The notes under the pieces are model-generated. The model saw only the letters and a program-made list of their open reading frames with translations. It ran no database searches and was not told where the DNA came from. Of a stretch of DNA of 64,000 bases, positions 63,125 through 64,000 are shown in pieces. Source of the DNA: Burkholderiales bacterium (GTDB lineage Bacteria; Pseudomonadota; Gammaproteobacteria; Burkholderiales; Burkholderiaceae_F); the NCBI GenBank assembly GCA_016716275.1, contig JADJWR010000003.1:1178001-1242000 (forward strand), read 5' to 3'. The first letter of the stretch is position 1. The number at the start of each line of letters is the position of its first letter. A program made the translations under genes and the position numbers.

Positions 63125-64000
63125 TCACTGCGCCGGGCAACCGGTCCGGATCCAGGCGGCGATCGCCTCGTACTCGGCGCTGCCGACGGGCAGCACCGCC
63201 GCCGATTGGCTGCCGGCGCCCGCCGGATGCGGCACCGTCGACGGCCTGGCGAGCAGGTAGGTCGTCGCCGGAGCGCAGGCGTCGCCGACCATGGTCAGCG
63301 TCACGTTGTAGTCGCCGTCGGCATCGCCGGTCAGCACGTAGCGGCTGCCACCGGACGAGGTGCCCGAACTGCCTTCGCTGCCCACCGGCTGGTGGCAGCC
63401 GACGCAGCGACTGCGCAGGATCGGCAGCACCTGCGTTTCGAAGGTCGACTGGGCGAGTCCGGTGACGCTGCGCACGCCGCTGCCGGTGCCGAACGGGTCG
63501 TTGTAGTACTGGCCGCCGAGGTCCATCCATTCGACGAGCAGTCGCTTCTCGGCGGCATTGAGCAGCGTCGCGTGGTTCGGTGCGGTCGCCGGCGGATTCG
63601 GGTGCGCCGTGCGGGCACCGCCGCCGGCAAGCAGCGTTTCGCCGAAGACGATTTCCGTCAGCCGGCTCTTGCGCGCCTGCCCTGCCGTATTCGTGGCGCC
63701 GGAACTCGTCTCCACCAGCGGCGCTCCGCGTTCGATCATCGGCACGCCGTTGCGCAGCCGCGTGACCGGCTGGCCGTTGGCATCGAGCAGCGGATCGCCG
63801 ACCAGCAGTTCCTCGTACGACACCAGCCGCCCGCTGCCGGCGACGTTGGCGCGCAGGTCGAGGCGTGCCGGATCGTTGTGGCAGCCGGTACAGGTGCCGG
63901 CGCCGCGATCTCGCGTCCACAACGGCTGGATGTGCTCGGGGTAGTTGATCACGCCGTCGACCGGCGCCGGCGTGGCGAGATCGTCGGCCGGGTTCGGATT
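63125..64000 (-). CDS. HzsA-related multi-heme-motif protein (5' part beyond the window)
   Basis: C-terminal 291 residues of a larger protein that runs off the right edge. Two canonical heme-binding motifs, CTGCH and CVGCH, are spaced by about 175 residues. INYPEHIQPLWTRDRG and LLVEWMDLGGQYYNDPF are the segments I associate with proteins annotated as HzsA-related (hydrazine synthase alpha-like). Hydrazine synthesis is not implied. Most likely a periplasmic or outer-membrane c-type cytochrome-like protein and the most upstream gene seen in the operon. The start is outside the window. Confidence 0.85.
   Translation of the reverse strand, partial: NPNPADDLATPAPVDGVINYPEHIQPLWTRDRGAGTCTGCHNDPARLDLRANVAGSGRLVSYEELLVGDPLLDANGQPVTRLRNGVPMIERGAPLVETSSGATNTAGQARKSRLTEIVFGETLLAGGGARTAHPNPPATAPNHATLLNAAEKRLLVEWMDLGGQYYNDPFGTGSGVRSVTGLAQSTFETQVLPILRSRCVGCHQPVGSEGSSGTSSGGSRYVLTGDADGDYNVTLTMVGDACAPATTYLLARPSTVPHPAGAGSQSAAVLPVGSAEYEAIAAWIRTGCPAQ

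Overview
This 64 kb window is dense, high-GC chromosomal DNA of a betaproteobacterium, most probably a member of or near the Burkholderiales. Three things point there: the codon bias, the conserved minus-strand order leuC-leuD-leuB-asd-fimV-truA-trpF-trpB-trpA-accD-folC-SPOR-cvpA-purF-metZ, and a small entericidin gene wedged between leuC and leuD. No rRNA, tRNA, intact insertion sequence, integrase or CRISPR array was seen.

Layout. 0-2.6 kb is an eroded segment: a small unknown gene, a cupin, then remnants of a higBA toxin-antitoxin pair joined to a piece of a P-loop kinase. 2.6-12.7 kb carries assorted accessory and metabolic genes: exported proteins, a 3-hydroxyacyl-CoA dehydrogenase, a DUF4382 lipoprotein, a methyltransferase, a NeuD/PglD-type acyltransferase, a stand-alone adenylation-carrier didomain enzyme and a Bug solute-binding protein. 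12.8-30.3 kb is the core biosynthetic block. It encodes methionine (metZ behind a SAM-II riboswitch), purine (purF), folate, fatty acid (accD), tryptophan, aspartate-semialdehyde and leucine functions, plus TruA and FimV. A 150 bp hairpin element sits between purF and the riboswitch. 30.4-50 kb is a mosaic of short operons: an exported intradiol dioxygenase, an MFS carrier, aroC, an FAD oxidoreductase with a CBS protein, proline iminopeptidase, metY with a hydrolase and a LysE exporter, a TAXI/fused TRAP transporter with DUF1850, yihY, wrbA-DUF2069-FAD oxidase, two DUF4124 proteins, dusA, a phospholipid methyltransferase-like gene and small membrane proteins.

50.1-64 kb is the most unusual part. 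It is a tightly packed minus-strand operon of 16 genes that runs off the right edge. In transcription order it encodes a HzsA-like heme-motif protein, a heme-motif lipoprotein, an SH3/beta-barrel protein, a second outer-membrane beta-barrel, a TlpA thioredoxin, a DUF4266 lipoprotein, a DUF3570 outer-membrane protein (apparently frameshifted), a coiled-coil exported protein, two large TPR proteins, a TPR lipoprotein, a small exported protein, TolQ/ExbB, two TolR/ExbD proteins (one with Asn in place of the usual membrane Asp) and an AgmX/PglI-type TonB-like protein. The parts list resembles the proton-motive-force-driven Agl-Glt/Nfs trans-envelope machines of Myxococcus. Here they are combined with periplasmic or outer-membrane redox proteins. 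This operon is the best candidate in the window for an undescribed system.

How the genes work together. The core block supplies amino-acid and nucleotide precursors and is transcribed in long overlapping operons. Sulfur assimilation into homocysteine is encoded twice, by metZ and metY, but only metZ has a visible SAM-sensing leader. The right-hand operon looks like one machine: an inner-membrane proton channel, a periplasm-spanning TonB-like rod, TPR scaffolds and outer-membrane barrels.
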